Translations under genes and position numbers: made by a program
Source of the DNA: Trichobilharzia szidati
Taxonomy: Eukaryota > Platyhelminthes > Trematoda > Strigeidida > Schistosomatidae
Length of the DNA: 64,000 nucleotides
Direction: 5' to 3'
Assembly (NCBI GenBank): GCA_944472155.2
Contig: OX235279.1
Coordinates: 51,123,564-51,187,563 of the forward strand
In this document: positions 23,172-33,259 of the stretch, piece after piece
Layout of the letters: each line of letters opens with the position of its first letter
How positions within the stretch are numbered: position 1 is the first letter of the stretch
The notes under the pieces: generated by a model
What the model was told of the DNA's origin: nothing
The model's database searches: none
The model's input: only the letters and a program-made list of their open reading frames with translations

Positions 23172-25525
23172 TGCTTTCAGTCACTATATCTCAGAATGAG
23201 GGCTTGACAAATAGAGTGGAGTTCTGCAAAATAAAAACGTGATGTCCCATATAAGTGAGGTCGTAAACGTATTCAGCCATTTCACTACCTGTCTGTAAAC
23301 TACGGCTTGGTACGCTGGCTAAAATCACCTTATGAACACAACATTCATTATCCTGTAACAATTGATTTCTCTGATATGCCATCTTACCCATGTCATTTCT
23401 GGTTTTCAAAGTATACGAAGTTTGTATATATGACCAGAGCAACTTTTGAACTCATGAAATTAACTAACTTTATCGAAATGATTGTAAACAATGATGATTC
23501 AAGATTTTGGGACCTAATTAAGAGGTATGAAAATGTATGAGCAGGTATGCTGAATGTTGATCACTTACAGTAAAACCTAACAGTAAATAATGTGAAGAAA
23601 TTCAAAGGCATCATTTGACTGTTTTGATTAGCTAACAGAACAATTTCTACCTCATAGATTACATACAAAATATTACCATGTTGGATTCACATGGCGAAAA
23701 AGCAGACATGGGCCCTACTATGCACCTAGTCAATATTTTAGCGCTTCAACAAGCCATACATGAGTGCGAATTTTGACGACTGTGGTGCTACTGGAAAGTG
23801 GGAGTTCGTGGTTAGTATAAGAAGTATTCAAAAAGTACCTGGTTTGCGTATATTAGTTCATCATGTGTTAGATTTAAAGTTTTTCTTTGATCCAGTAAAT
23901 TTGGTTGATTGTAGTTTTCTAAATCAGGCGTACATATAAATTCAGTGTCTGCATGTGCGATCGAACCGGACAAACTACTCAATACTCCATTGGCCACTTG
24001 TTCCCACCAGCTTTGCAAATAAGCCTCGCAACGTTCCTCTACCTCTTCAAACATCTGTGGGGGAAAATTAAATCATAAAAAGCATCTCAACTACTAAGAA
24101 ATGTTATTACAGGGAGGAAATAAACGAACATGTCATTTCGAAAGCTATGGAGTCTAACATAAACCCAGTTTTAAATAAGCTGTACTCCAATGACATTTAC
24201 CCTTTGTCTAAATTGACATAAAAGAAACTTGTTAATGCTAGTAGCCACAGCACACACCGATAAAAGGAAAACAGCTAACAAAAATGATTTTTTTTTATAT
24301 CCATGATCAAAACCCTGGTCACCGCTCTGTTTCAAATGCAAGAAACTAGTAGATCAGGAACACATGTTACGTAAGCACTCAGCTACACATATGATTATTA
24401 CAGTTGTGTAGTGTTAATATGACAACCACAGAGCTTTGTTTCCCTTTCCAGCAATGACGGCGCATTTATTCTACCAAAACTGACATAAAACGACAGCTAC
24501 TCATATATTTCTCAAAGGTAGTCATCGAAAAGACACTCAATCTTTCACTTTCAAGACTGTAGTCAATCAGTTTTCTTAATTAAAATAAGCCCTTAATGAT
24601 GGTTTCGTAATTTTACTGTTTCATAGTCATCAAGAGGTAATGCTATTTTGTCCTGCAAACGCTCGCAAACATGAGGAAGTTTAGGAAACAAATTCTGATT
24701 CAGATACACACTATAAGGATAGAAGGCTGTTGTCGATTATGTTAACCCTTGAGATATGCATCTCTGCAAAAAAACCTAGTTTCTCGTTGAAAGTGTTACT
24801 ACTGAACTAAGTAAGGAGTTCCAGTCGTTGACCAATCTGTGAGAGAATCTAAATTACACACGTATTTTGTCCGACCTTGGTTTGAGCACCTTTTAGTGGT
24901 AACCTCGTAAATGTATTCTGGAGGGAGAGAAAAGGTTTGAAAGGTCAATCCTTAAATCACCCTTTAATATACGATATGCCAAAATTAAGTCACCTCTCTT
25001 CCTTTGGTATGATAATGGGAAGAGATTTAAATGCTCCATCCTCTTAACAGAAAATGGTATGGAATATCAAACAGCTTATGAAACAGACTTCATCAATTGT
25101 CTTAAGTGGTAGGCTAGTAAAAATGACACAAAACTGAAACTATAGAACCAACTGGTTGTGAAAAAACTATGGCTTACGGATTTCCTGGTCATAAGAAGTG
25201 CGCTGAGAAGTACGTTCTCCCTTTCCGACTTAAGAAATGACTGGATATCGGATTCCGGAATTCGGGAGACAGTTTCATATACGTTGGCAGGTACCAAGGC
25301 TTCCAATTTACAGGTTAATTTCTGAGGTAGCTCGTAACTCATTTTCGGACCCAAGAGACGAGCAGCTTTTACTTCAGTGCCAGATCCCCTCGATGGACAA
25401 AGTCTTTCACCCATGTGCTGTATTTGTACCAGATTTCGTGTGATATGAGGCAAATCATTGTCATCTTGGACTTCCATGAGGAGTTTCTCAGACTCCTCAA
25501 CCAATTTATCAAGCACACAATCCAT
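9128..25525 (-). CDS. NUP93: NUP93 nuclear pore inner-ring scaffold protein (11 exons traced)
   Basis: Exons in transcript order: 25525-25178, 24054-23839, 22121-21602, 20612-20515, 18794-18660, 17252-17053, 16008-15817, 13985-13705, 10117-9830, 9698-9373 and 9281-9128. This gives about 919 residues; vertebrate NUP93 is about 820. Hallmarks in order are DLPHITRNLVQIQHMGERL, SDIQSFLKSERENVLLSAL, GMPVWPMLFYCLRAGD, DPYKRLVYSILG, QPFVYFKILFLTQQYEAAI, RCHAVHIALAL, LRRLNLVRLIMLYTRKFE and the end ALIAFVGRIPYRL. These are diagnostic of the Nic96/NUP93 family, which links NUP205/188, the NUP62 complex and NUP155 in the pore inner ring. The start ATG aligns with the family start. Phases agree everywhere except between exons 2 and 3, where a small exon is probably missing. 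Confidence 0.95.
9373..9698 (-). CDS. NUP93: NUP93 exon 10
   Basis: 326 bases, GAATAG|CTTGCT to AAAGAG|GTTGGT. It encodes TWTTLFYLLDLATFFDLVEA and the helix VLDALMRCFSAKTRRASRK. Confidence 0.85.
9830..10117 (-). CDS. NUP93: NUP93 exon 9
   Basis: 288 bases in phase 0, GTTTTAG|CCTGGT to ACTGAG|GTACGA. It encodes PGAIDRFCKSIEFRRELLRT and the helical region RVFESNGQVIEAIHVFMVV. Confidence 0.85.
10118..13704 (-). other. NUP93 intron 8 (3.6 kb)
   Basis: AT-rich. It holds a short (ATA)n-type tract near 12048-12072 and a C-run near 13236. A phrase near 10420 on the plus strand (NVIIRDFNSDD) hints at an old non-LTR endonuclease remnant, but this is weak. Otherwise nothing recognised. Confidence 0.45.
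13705..13985 (-). CDS. NUP93: NUP93 exon 8
   Basis: 281 bases, GCTCAG|TGAGTTGC to AAAGAA|GTAAGA. It encodes CDDCDPKGLRRLNLVRLIML and YTRKFEVTEPEKAL, then FVRCVCELALATKE; collinear with the family. Confidence 0.9.
13986..15426 (-). other. NUP93 intron 7, part outside the SINE
   Basis: No coding or RNA feature recognised in this AT-rich stretch. The intron continues to 15816 and includes the ribozyme SINE and a (TA)n run at about 15767-15793. Confidence 0.5.
15427..15597 (+). mobile_element. tRNA-derived SINE with hammerhead ribozyme (Sm-alpha-like)
   Basis: A tRNA-like head carries an RNA polymerase III A box (TAGCTCAGTGG, about 15439-15449) and a B box (GGGTTCGAATC, 15481-15491). A body with a hammerhead motif (15529-15573) follows. 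This head plus ribozyme arrangement is that of the schistosome Sm-alpha family. It lies antisense to NUP93 inside intron 7. There is no credible acceptor stem, so it is not a tRNA gene. Confidence 0.85.
15529..15573 (+). ncRNA. Hammerhead ribozyme, apparently intact core
   Basis: Stem I GCCTTG (15529-15534) pairs perfectly with CAAGGC (15568-15573). CTGAAGA (15535-15541) fits the conserved CUGANGA. Stem II is GTGC/GCAC around a six-base loop (15542-15555). GAAA sits at 15556-15559. Stem III is CCT/AGG (15560-15565). The predicted cleavage site is after GTC at 15567. All invariant core bases are present. Seen by eye; no folding or cleavage test was run. Confidence 0.85.
15817..16008 (-). CDS. 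NUP93: NUP93 exon 7
   Basis: 192 bases, ATTTTAG|GTGAAG to GCTTG|GTAAGT. It encodes EAHFDAWSQPFVYFKILFL then FRCHAVHIALALKDLHMLL. The phase is exact on both sides. The open frame extending upstream of the acceptor is intron. Confidence 0.9.
16415..16499. repeat. Short inverted repeat in NUP93 intron 6
   Basis: TGACGTAGTTGTG (16415-16427) and its exact complement CACAACTACGTCA (16487-16499) flank 59 bases. It could form a hairpin or be MITE-like ends. Confidence 0.6.
16590..16752 (-). mobile_element. Decayed Sm-alpha-like SINE, opposite orientation
   Basis: On the minus strand a tRNA-like head (B box GGGTTCGAACCC, about 16688-16699) is followed by a body collinear with the SINE at 15427-15597, including a damaged hammerhead (16630-16680). 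It sits in NUP93 intron 6 in the same sense as the gene. Confidence 0.75.
16637..16671 (-). pseudogene. Degenerate hammerhead ribozyme
   Basis: Read on the minus strand: CTAAAGA (16671-16665) replaces CUGANGA. Stem II GTTC/GAAC still pairs around a seven-base loop. CAAA (16649-16646) replaces GAAA. Stem III CAG/CTG still pairs, then TTC. The two substituted core Gs correspond to G5 and G12, both needed for catalysis, so it should be inactive. Stem I no longer pairs. Confidence 0.7.
17053..17252 (-). CDS. NUP93: NUP93 exon 6
   Basis: 200 bases, TTGCAG|ATTAGT to TTACG|GTATGT. It encodes LVYSILGNCDLSDNHSDVV, then DDFLWIKISQV and LGQLQTLLYETYG, collinear with vertebrate NUP93. Confidence 0.9.
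18660..18794 (-). CDS. NUP93: NUP93 exon 5
   Basis: 135 bases, TTCTTAG|GAATAA to AAACG|GTTTGT. It encodes NNLGNFVSVLEDYVNNNRRL and ends STRDPYKR, matching the NTDPYKR motif of NUP93. Confidence 0.9.
20515..20612 (-). CDS. NUP93: NUP93 exon 4
   Basis: 98 bases, CATTAG|GATGGT to GCACT|GTAAGT. It encodes DGLVDGMPVWPMLFYCLRAG and DKRVALEIALEA; the HPVWALIYYCMRCGD-type motif is diagnostic for the family. Confidence 0.9.
21602..22121 (-). CDS. NUP93: NUP93 exon 3 (start of exon uncertain)
   Basis: Ends GAATTCGAT|GTAAGT in phase 0. The body encodes GVPRDLLTCLSMYHDSLS, VTEMWCLVKRIAHCM and LAQLGGRPGTRSLIRAYLSL, close to the NUP93 LGGVPGTY..VRSFL region. The 5' edge is either 22121 (TAATAG|CTGTAC) or 22140 (ATACAG|CTTTTACC). 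Neither phase fits exon 2 directly. Confidence 0.75.
22122..23838 (-). other. NUP93 intron 2 (probably hides a small exon)
   Basis: 1.7 kb with a (TA)n run at about 23141-23169. A segment at about 22988-23030 resembles the RTE 3' tail at 61150-61195. A small coding exon is expected here because exon 2 ends in phase 0 while exon 3 enters in phase 1 or 2; I could not find it by eye. Confidence 0.5.
23839..24054 (-). CDS. NUP93: NUP93 exon 2
   Basis: CCCCACAG|ATGTTTGAAGAG to AACCAG|GTACTT, 72 codons in phase 0. It encodes FEEVEERCEAYLQSWWEQV and ends HDELIYANQ, which aligns with the ..VAYARQ.. segment of animal NUP93. Confidence 0.85.
24660..25065 (-). mobile_element. CR1-like retrotransposon C-terminal/3' fragment in NUP93 intron 1
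   Basis: Translating the minus strand gives RMEHLNLFPLSYQRKRGDLI then LAYRILKGD and later KPRSDKIRVCNLDS. This matches the conserved post-RT tail of CR1-like ORF2 (..RL..L.LFSL..RR.RGDLI..YKIL..). Stops interrupt it. It has the same orientation as NUP93. Confidence 0.75.
25178..25525 (-). CDS. NUP93: NUP93 exon 1 (N terminus)
   Basis: Starts at ATG (CAT at 25523-25525), reading MDCVLDKLVEESEKLLMEV, and ends AGGAAATCC|GTAAGC, 116 codons. The frame stays open upstream to a TAG about 50 bases before the ATG, but the family alignment starts at this Met. It contains the coiled-coil-like N-terminal segment used to bind the NUP62 complex. Confidence 0.9.
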
Positions 25526-26049
25526 TTCAAACGTTAGGCGTGAGAACAACCAAGAAGAACCGAATGTCGCTCCAACAAACTAAATCAACCCAACAATATC
25601 CAATATACAGGTATATGACTTTTCACTTAGAATAGAAAGCTTCGAGATAATGCTGGACTTTCTCTACCATTTATCTCTGTTTTCCTTCCCTTTCTCTTGA
25701 ATGAATTGACTGATAAACCAAATACCACACCTACTAGTCGATTCCAATAGTCGACGCTTAAATAGCGCGCAAACTTTGAAAAGAGAGTAAACTTTGCACT
25801 CTCCTGTTTAATTTTGGCTTTTGTTGTGCTATACGCTCCAAACGTCTATAGATTAACTCTAAATCAGTTTTTTATCTGTTCGAATTTAGTTTTCTTTATA
25901 GTTTTGAGTTTATTTTACTCATAGGAATTGTGTTATATTAACATTAGTGATTATACATCCATTTTGTACACTTATTGGTTTTTCCATCACTGGCCTATGT
26001 AAAAAATTTTCCTTGGGCTGAATTTGAATCTTCTAGTCCCAATTCACTC
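25526..26049. other. NUP93 upstream region
   Basis: 5' UTR and promoter of NUP93 should lie here. No TATA box, initiator or other regulatory site could be supported. Confidence 0.4.
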
Positions 26050-29000
26050 TGAAAAGTATGCCTATCAAAAGGAACCGCTGCGGAAGAGTTGTGTCAATTT
26101 CCACTCTCAGTGGGGCGTTAAGGCCCTTAGGCTGTTCGGTTTTTCCACCGCAGAAGAGGGGCGACTACTGCTCTGACACCTGTAACGTGACTAGCGTCAT
26201 CCCTGACGGATACTCATTCGTTGTGCGTCTCCGTCAGGGAGTGAATGCCCTTCAGTGCAGAGGAACATCCACCATATTCCGGACACCCATGATGCCCCTA
26301 CGACACTGGATTAGCTTAGCCCTCTAGTGACATTAATGGAAAGAGTGGCACGAGGAAAAGTCATAACAGGGGTCAAAAACCCGCGGAATCAGTCGACAAG
26401 GAACCTGTAGATCAAGCCCATCCACATCGGTGGACAGCAGGCAGACACAATCGACCACACTTAGCGAGGAGGCCGTCAATGAATGGTGTGATGTGGTCTC
26501 CCTCAGAAAGCGAGATAAGGACACCATAGTGGCCAAACTATCCACAAAGGACGGAAAGATACTTACGCTGCACGGGGCAAGAAAGTCACCGCAAGCAAAC
26601 CTCATCCTCAAGATGCAAGTGAGTTGGTGTAGTCTTCTACCCCCAGAAATGCTTATACGTGAGCAGAAACGAAGTCTCTCCGACGAAATTGGAAAGTGAG
26701 AACTTCTACGCTGAAGACTCAAGTGCGTAGGTCAAGATATTAACCTCATTGATATATATTGCAGTGCAGACGACTTCCTGATAGAGATGGGCTCCTGAAT
26801 ATCTGAGTATCAAGGTCTCGGAGTCGGCGACTTAAACGCCTCAACAGTTGACTAGACGAGCCTCACGGCGCCATCTTCAGACAACTCTGATTATGAACTG
26901 CTGGAATCTAGCATTTCGCTAGCACCAGTCCAACATATCATGAAGCCCACGCACTATGATCCACAGTGAGCCTCTTCAACACAAAATCTAATGTTCTCCA
27001 ATGGTGAGGATGCGGATCTCTTTCGTCCTCCTCCTTTAGGAAGAAGTGATCACTCGGTGCTCACTTTAAAGTTCACAGAAGCAGTATCATGGGCCATGAG
27101 CCCAGCTCAACCAAACGTTTCAAAAGCTGATATAAACGCGATCGTCCCAGCAGCCAACTCAGTGAACTCGTACATAAAACCAGAGCCACAAGTAGAAGCG
27201 GCATGGAACCAGTTTAAAAAATACACGCCCAGGCAACCAAAACTTTCATCCCCTGGTCTGCACCGAAGGGTAAGAATCATTTCCTCCTCTGGGTAAATTG
27301 AGAGATTCATAAGTTACTTGGGCGTAAACAAAAGTGTTGGAAGTAGTTTCACACACTTGAGACTCCTGAGACCAGGAAATTATGCAACACCGACAAGAAC
27401 AAATATATACCAGAATACCGTCAATGAAGAATGACGTCCAAGACACGCCTGACTCCAAATGAAACGGCGTGACCTAAGAAGCATTCATCGTAGATTAATT
27501 TCCAATGCAAATTCTTGTCAAGCGCGAGTCAGTTTTGGGTTCTGCTATTCTGTTATCGATATTCGGATGCGAGATAAACTTATATTTATATGTTTGTCCC
27601 ATGTTTATCTCACATATTCGACTTAACACAACAGTAATCCTGCAGTCTTTCAATGTTCAGCTATCAATCTAATTATATTTACAGCCCTTTGTCTTTCCTT
27701 CGATTTCGGTCAAGACAGCGAGTCCGTCCCTTCAAATGTTTATCCATGCAGTGGCTTTGAAATACAATACCAAGAATTTCTAAACAACGCTCTTTGAGCT
27801 GTGGACGGATGGAAAATTCATAAAATACTAGTCACTCGTAAATACGGCATAAATTTGACTTTGGCAGTCATATGAAAATTTCACCAATGGATGACTTCCT
27901 GAAGTGGTTTCTCATCATTAAAGAACAGAGTAGTCTCCACACAGTTTCCTCAGCTTATTAAAAAAGTTAAATCGGAAACCAATGGCTAACGAAAGTAAAT
28001 CCAGGGAAATCACTAGTTCCTGACAATCTCCATCCAAGGCTTCTCAAGGGGCTACCAGCTCATATAGCCGGCTCACTAACCACGATCTTCGAGCTATCTC
28101 TCCTAAATGGAGTGTTACTGCGTGACTGGAAAGACGCCACAGTAGCCTCCATGCACAAATGAGGATCAGGACAAATTCCTTTAAACTACAGGCCTATTAG
28201 TCCCACCGGTACTTTAATCATGCCACTGGAGAGAATCATCAAGAAAGGTATCATGGCATATCTGGAAAACAACAACGACCCGTTGACGCCGCCTTCATAG
28301 ACTTCAGCAAAACCTTCCATAAAGTTCCCCACAAAGGAATACTGATGAAGTCGGAAGGTCTTGGCATCAAAGGCAGCTTACTAAAGTGGCTCAGGGAATT
28401 CCTCATAGATAAGAGGCGGAGGGTTAGGATCAACTGAAAACTCTCCTCCTGGACAGCAGTGCGTAGCGAAGTGCCATAGGGCACAGTACTCGGACCTCTC
28501 CTATTTATTTTGGATAGCAATGGGTTATCTCCGCTCACCGTCTCCCCTATGGTCCTATACGCAGGTGACTTAAAAATCTGGAGAGAGCTGAAGAGTGGCA
28601 GTGATACACTCATGTTGCAAGAGGACTTCAACAAATTATCAGAGTGGTCCAGAGAATGCGTGCTCCTGATCAACATAGCGAAATGTGCAGTCATGGGCAT
28701 CGGGCACGCAAGCATCAGCTCCTACGAACTAGAGGGAATAAAATTCACATCAGTTCAGACTTATTTGGATTTGGGTGTTATAGCAAGTCACGACTTAGAA
28801 ACTACAGCATATCATCGCGTGGTGGTTGTATGTAGTTTCAGATCCTTATGCCCAATTCGCAGAGCCGTCACTACAATCAGCAGAGATATCTTCGCCTCCT
28901 TATATACATCTCCGGTGAGGTCGAGACTAGGAAACTGCATCCAGGCAGCCAGTCCTCGTGCTAAAGAGGACTCACATTATCTAGAAAGCGCTCAAAGGAA

Positions 29001-29370
29001 GGTAACACGTATAACTCTTGGCATGCCTAATTTATCACACGAGGAAAGACGAGATAGGTTAAATCTCTTCTCCCCAGCATGCCGTAGGCAGAGAGATCCC
29101 ATTACAATGTATAAAACTTCATATAATGACTGAGGACCTGATCTATTCTCTCTTTTCATTCCCACCAGGTAGGGACACCTTAGAGGACATAGCAGGCGAG
29201 TTCAAAAGCCAAGGAGATACCATATTGCTGTGGAGTACTAATTCTCACGCCGAGTCATAAACACCTGGAATCGATTCCCAGAAGAAGTGTGGTCTGCCAC
29301 CTCAACTGATTCACTCACGTAGGGTTTGCACAAACACAGAAAATTACTAGAAAAGGCCTAACAAAGGCTA
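26050..29370 (+). mobile_element. CR1-like non-LTR retrotransposon, degenerate but nearly full length
   Basis: In order: ORF1-like fragments at 26058-26700; an endonuclease C-terminal remnant at about 26880-27090 ending LGRSDHSVLTLKF; RT fragments at 27960-28500 including KGSGQIPLNYRPIS-like, FIDFSKTFHKVPHKGIL and GTVLGPLLF; and an open frame 28510-29133 with the thumb and tail (HEERRDRLNLFSPACRRQRD). The palm motif reads LYAGDLKIW instead of YADD. Frameshifts, stops and a deletion before motif A make it dead. The 3' end is placed at about 29370, where the tandem units start. Confidence 0.8.
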
Positions 29371-29995
29371 AAAGCCTTAGTAACTCAACCAATAATCCTT
29401 AATATGTGTCACAAACATTTTCTGAGGAAGGTTAGCCAAATGTAGCCCACCGAAAATATTTCCACTTGGAAAAAATTTTCAATCCAAAATTCCATTTTAC
29501 AAGCACACGAGAAAAGTAACTCATCTCTAAACCACCACAGCAAGCGGGTACGACGCTACAGATAGCAGGGATATGTGACAAAGCCACTCCAAACTTTCTA
29601 ATATCGAGTTTTGAGGTCCACACGAAATATTCGTTTTACTGTATCAGCCGATGCTGATGTCTGCCAAATACTATTAGCTGTTATTTGAAACTTAAAAAGC
29701 GAGGTTTATCCACTCTTGATGGACTTCAGCACTACAACGACTCAAACGTTTTACTATCCACCGTGATATTCGTAGATATCCGGTATCAAGTATCTATATG
29801 TACGATCTGGAAACCTTAATGTTCTTTTCAGTGGCTTTTTTTAGCTGAATTCCCAATTTGAGCTCACTTGGTGGCAGTGAATTGACGGTTATATATATAT
29901 ATATATATAATGCACATATACACATATATATGGTCTTCTACGCAGTTCAACCCAAGCCTTGCCCTTCGTGGTTTAGGCAAATTCCGGGAAAATCA
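27500..29995 (+). repeat. Large inverted repeat, left arm
   Basis: About 2.5 kb, near-identical to the reverse complement of 30634-33136. It spans the CR1-like RT and 3' end plus 0.6 kb of downstream sequence with a (TA)n tract. The arms differ by a few substitutions and by microsatellite length. Confidence 0.9.
28510..29133 (+). pseudogene. CR1-like reverse transcriptase, C-terminal fragment
   Basis: A 207-codon open remnant starting just after the GPLLF motif. It contains LYAGDLKIWRELKSGSDTLM, LSEWSRECVLLINIAKC and the RR-rich tail. The second catalytic Asp position of YADD is Gly. It has no start of its own; it is simply the longest unbroken piece of the element. Copies on the minus strand lie at 31503-32126, 37082-37705 and 42662-43285. 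Confidence 0.8.
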
Positions 29996-30633
29996 CCCTC
30001 GACTTATGATCATCAAGGGAGGTCACAACAACAAAACATGCAGCATTAGCTCTACACGAAGGGGCAAGGTCGCGTTTCCATATATGTGTAGTTCCTAATA
30101 CTCAGTCATCACAGTTCTAGGAATTACACACTAACTGCTCATAAGACCAATAATTAACAGACTCACTGGAACTAAGTGATCTTGCCAATGGGTCGTTGAG
30201 GACATCCTCACGCCAGTCTGTAGAGAGTACAGTATCATGGGTCAATAAGTCCTGTTACTTTCTGCTCGGAGTTTGCTAGTTCCGCAACAATTTATTATTA
30301 TTAAAGTCAGCCGATTTCCATGGAAATTTTTAAGTTGAGTGTGGATATTCATGGGGAAATACACTGATTACTTTTTGTAGACTGTTCTGAAACACTCAGA
30401 GCCTACTTTAATTCTATTAATGACGCTCACTGAGTTTATTCACCCACCCACGCGTTTTCATCTTAATAATTTATTTTTTCGCGTTTTTTCGGGGAATCCA
30501 TAACTGTGACTAATGTTGCAAAGATAGTGTTGTCAACATTATTGTCCTAAGCGTACAAGAAACCAAAATTCAAGCGAGCCCTGACGACGGAAAAGCAAAA
30601 TGGACACAAACAAAATATAACCGGTTCCAATGC
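29996..30633. other. Spacer between the large inverted repeat arms
   Basis: 638 bases found only once in the window; no gene or transposon motif recognised. Confidence 0.6.
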
Positions 30634-33136
30634 TGATTTTCCCGGAATTTGCCTAGACCACGAAGGGCAAGGGTTGGGTTGAACTGCGTAGAAGACCATA
30701 TATATGTGTATATGTGCATTATATATATATATATACATATATGTATAACCGTCAATTCACTGCCACCAAGTGAGCTCAAATTGGGAATTCAGCTAAAAAA
30801 AGCCACTGAAAAGAACATTAAGGTTTCCAGATCGTACATATAGATACTTGATACCGGATATCTACGAATATCACGGTGGATAGTAAAACGTTTGAGTCGT
30901 TTTAGTGCTGAAGTCCATCAAGAGTGGATAAACCTCGCTTTTTAAGTTTCAAATAACAGCTAATAGTATTTGGCAGACATCAGCAACGGCTGATACAGTA
31001 AAACGAATATTTCGTGTGGACCTCAAAACTCGATATTAGAAAGTTTGGAGTGGCTTTGTCACATATCCCTGCTATCTGTAGCGTCGTACCCGCTTGCTGT
31101 GGTGGTTTACAGATGAGTTACTTTTCTCGAGTGCTTGTAAAATGGAATTTTGGATTGAAACATTTTTCCAAGTGGAAATTTTTCGGCGGGCTACATTTGG
31201 CTAACCTTTCTCAGAAAATGTTTGTGACACATATTAAGGATTATTGGTTGAGTTACTAAGGCTTTTAGCCTTTGTTAGGCCTTTTCTAGTAATTTTCTGT
31301 GTTTGTGCAAACCCTACGTGAGTGAATCAGTTGAGGTGACAGACCACACTTCTTCTGGGAATCGATTTCAGGTGTTTATGACTCGGCGCGAGAATTAGTA
31401 CTCCACAGCAATATGGTATCTCCTTGGCTTTTGAACTCGCCTGCTTTGTCCTCTAAGGTGTCCCTACCTGGTGGGAATGAAAAGAGAGAATAGATCAGGT
31501 CCTCAGTCATTATATGAAGTTTTATACATTGTAATGGGATCTCTCTGCCTACGGCATGCTGGGGAGAAGAGATTTAACCTATCTCGTCTTTCCTCGTGTG
31601 ATAAATTAGGCATGCCAAGAGTTATACGTGTTACCTTCCTTTGAGCGCTTTCTAGATAATGTGAGTCCTCTTTAGCACGAGGACTGGCTGCCTGGATGCA
31701 GTTTCCTAGTCTCGACCTCACCGGAGATGTATATAAGGAGGCGAAGATATCTCTGCTGATTGTAGTGACGGCTCTGCGAATTGGGCATAAGGATCTGAAA
31801 CTACATACAACCACCACGCGATGATATGCTGTAGTTTCTAAGTCGTGACTTACTATAACACCCAAATCCAAATAAGTCTGAACTGATGTGAATTTTATTC
31901 CCTCTAGTTCGTAGGAGCTGATGCTTGCGTGCCCGATGCCCATGACTGCACATTTCGCTATGTTGATCAGGAGCACGCATTCTCTGGACCACTCTGATAA
32001 TTTGTTGAAGTCCTCTTGCAACATGAGTGTATCACTGCCACTCTTCAGCTCTCTCCAGATTTTTAAGTCACCTGCGTATAGGACCATAGGGGAGACGGTG
32101 AGCGGAGATAACCCATTGCTATCCAAAATAAATAGGAGAGGTCCGAGTACTGTGCCCTATGGCACTTCGCTACGCACTGCTGTCCAGGAGGAGAGTTTTC
32201 AGTTGATCCTAACCCTCCGCCTCTTATCTATGAGGAATTCCCTGAGCCACTTTAGTAAGCTGCCTTTGATGCCAAGACCTTCCGACTTCATCAGTATTCC
32301 TTTGTGGGGAACTTTATGGAAGGTTTTGCTGAAGTCTATGAAGGCGGCGTCAACGGGTCGTTGTTGTTTTCCAGATATGCCATGATACCTTTCTTGATGA
32401 TTCTCTCCAGTGGCATGATTAAAGTACCGGTGGGACTAATAGGCCTGTAGTTTAAAGGAATTTGTCCTGATCCTCATTTGTGCATGGAGGCTACTGTGGC
32501 GTCTTTCCAGTCACGCAGTAACACTCCATTTAGGAGAGATAGCTCGAAGATCGTGGTTAGTGAGCCGGCTATATGAGCTGGTAGCCCTTTGAGAAGCCTT
32601 GGATGGAGATTGTCAGGAACTAGTGATTTCCCTGGATTTACTTTCGTTAGCCATTGGTTTCCGATTTAACTTTTTTAATAAGCTGAGGAAACTGTGTGGA
32701 GAGTATTCTGTTCTTTAATGATGAGAAACCACTTCAGGAAGTCATCCATTGGTGAAATTTTCATATGACTGCCAAAGTCAAATTTATGCCGTATTTACGA
32801 GTGACTAGTATTTTATGAATTTTCCATCCGTCCACAGCTCAAAGAGCGTTGTTTAGAAATTCTTGCTATTGTATTTCAAAGCCACTGCATGGATAAACAT
32901 TTGAAGGGACGGACTCGCTGTCTTGACCGAAATCGAAAGAAAGACAAAGGGCTGTAAATATAATTAGATTGATAGCTGAACATTGAAAGACTGCAGGATT
33001 ACTGTTGTGTTAAGTCGAATATGTGAGATAAACATGGGATAAACATATAAATATAAGTTTATCTCGCATCCGAATATCGATAACAGAATAGCAGAACCCA
33101 AAACTGACTCGCGCTTGACGAGAATTTTCATTGGAA
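30634..33136 (-). repeat. Large inverted repeat, right arm
   Basis: Reverse-complement partner of 27500-29995. The part from 31262 on is also the first third of tandem unit 1. The arm therefore belongs to two repeat structures at once. Confidence 0.9.
31503..32126 (-). pseudogene. CR1-like RT fragment, unit 1
   Basis: Inverted copy of the 28510-29133 frame with one Ala-to-Val difference (LGVIVSHDLE). It keeps the LYAGD palm defect. Confidence 0.8.
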
Positions 33137-33259
33137 CAAGCGTTCTGTTTGTTGGGTGTTTCAGTAGGGTACATAAAGTAGAACTATATTATTGAGCCTT
33201 TTGTCATCATCGTAAAGTCTGACTACTTATCGACTCTTCCTAATGCAAGGGATGTCTCA

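Noticed and set aside
28251..28715. A 154-codon minus-strand protein and its copies at 31921-32385, 37500-37964 and 43080-43544
   Set aside because: Exact shadow of the CR1-like RT region on the other strand; the conserved RT motifs are all in the opposite strand.
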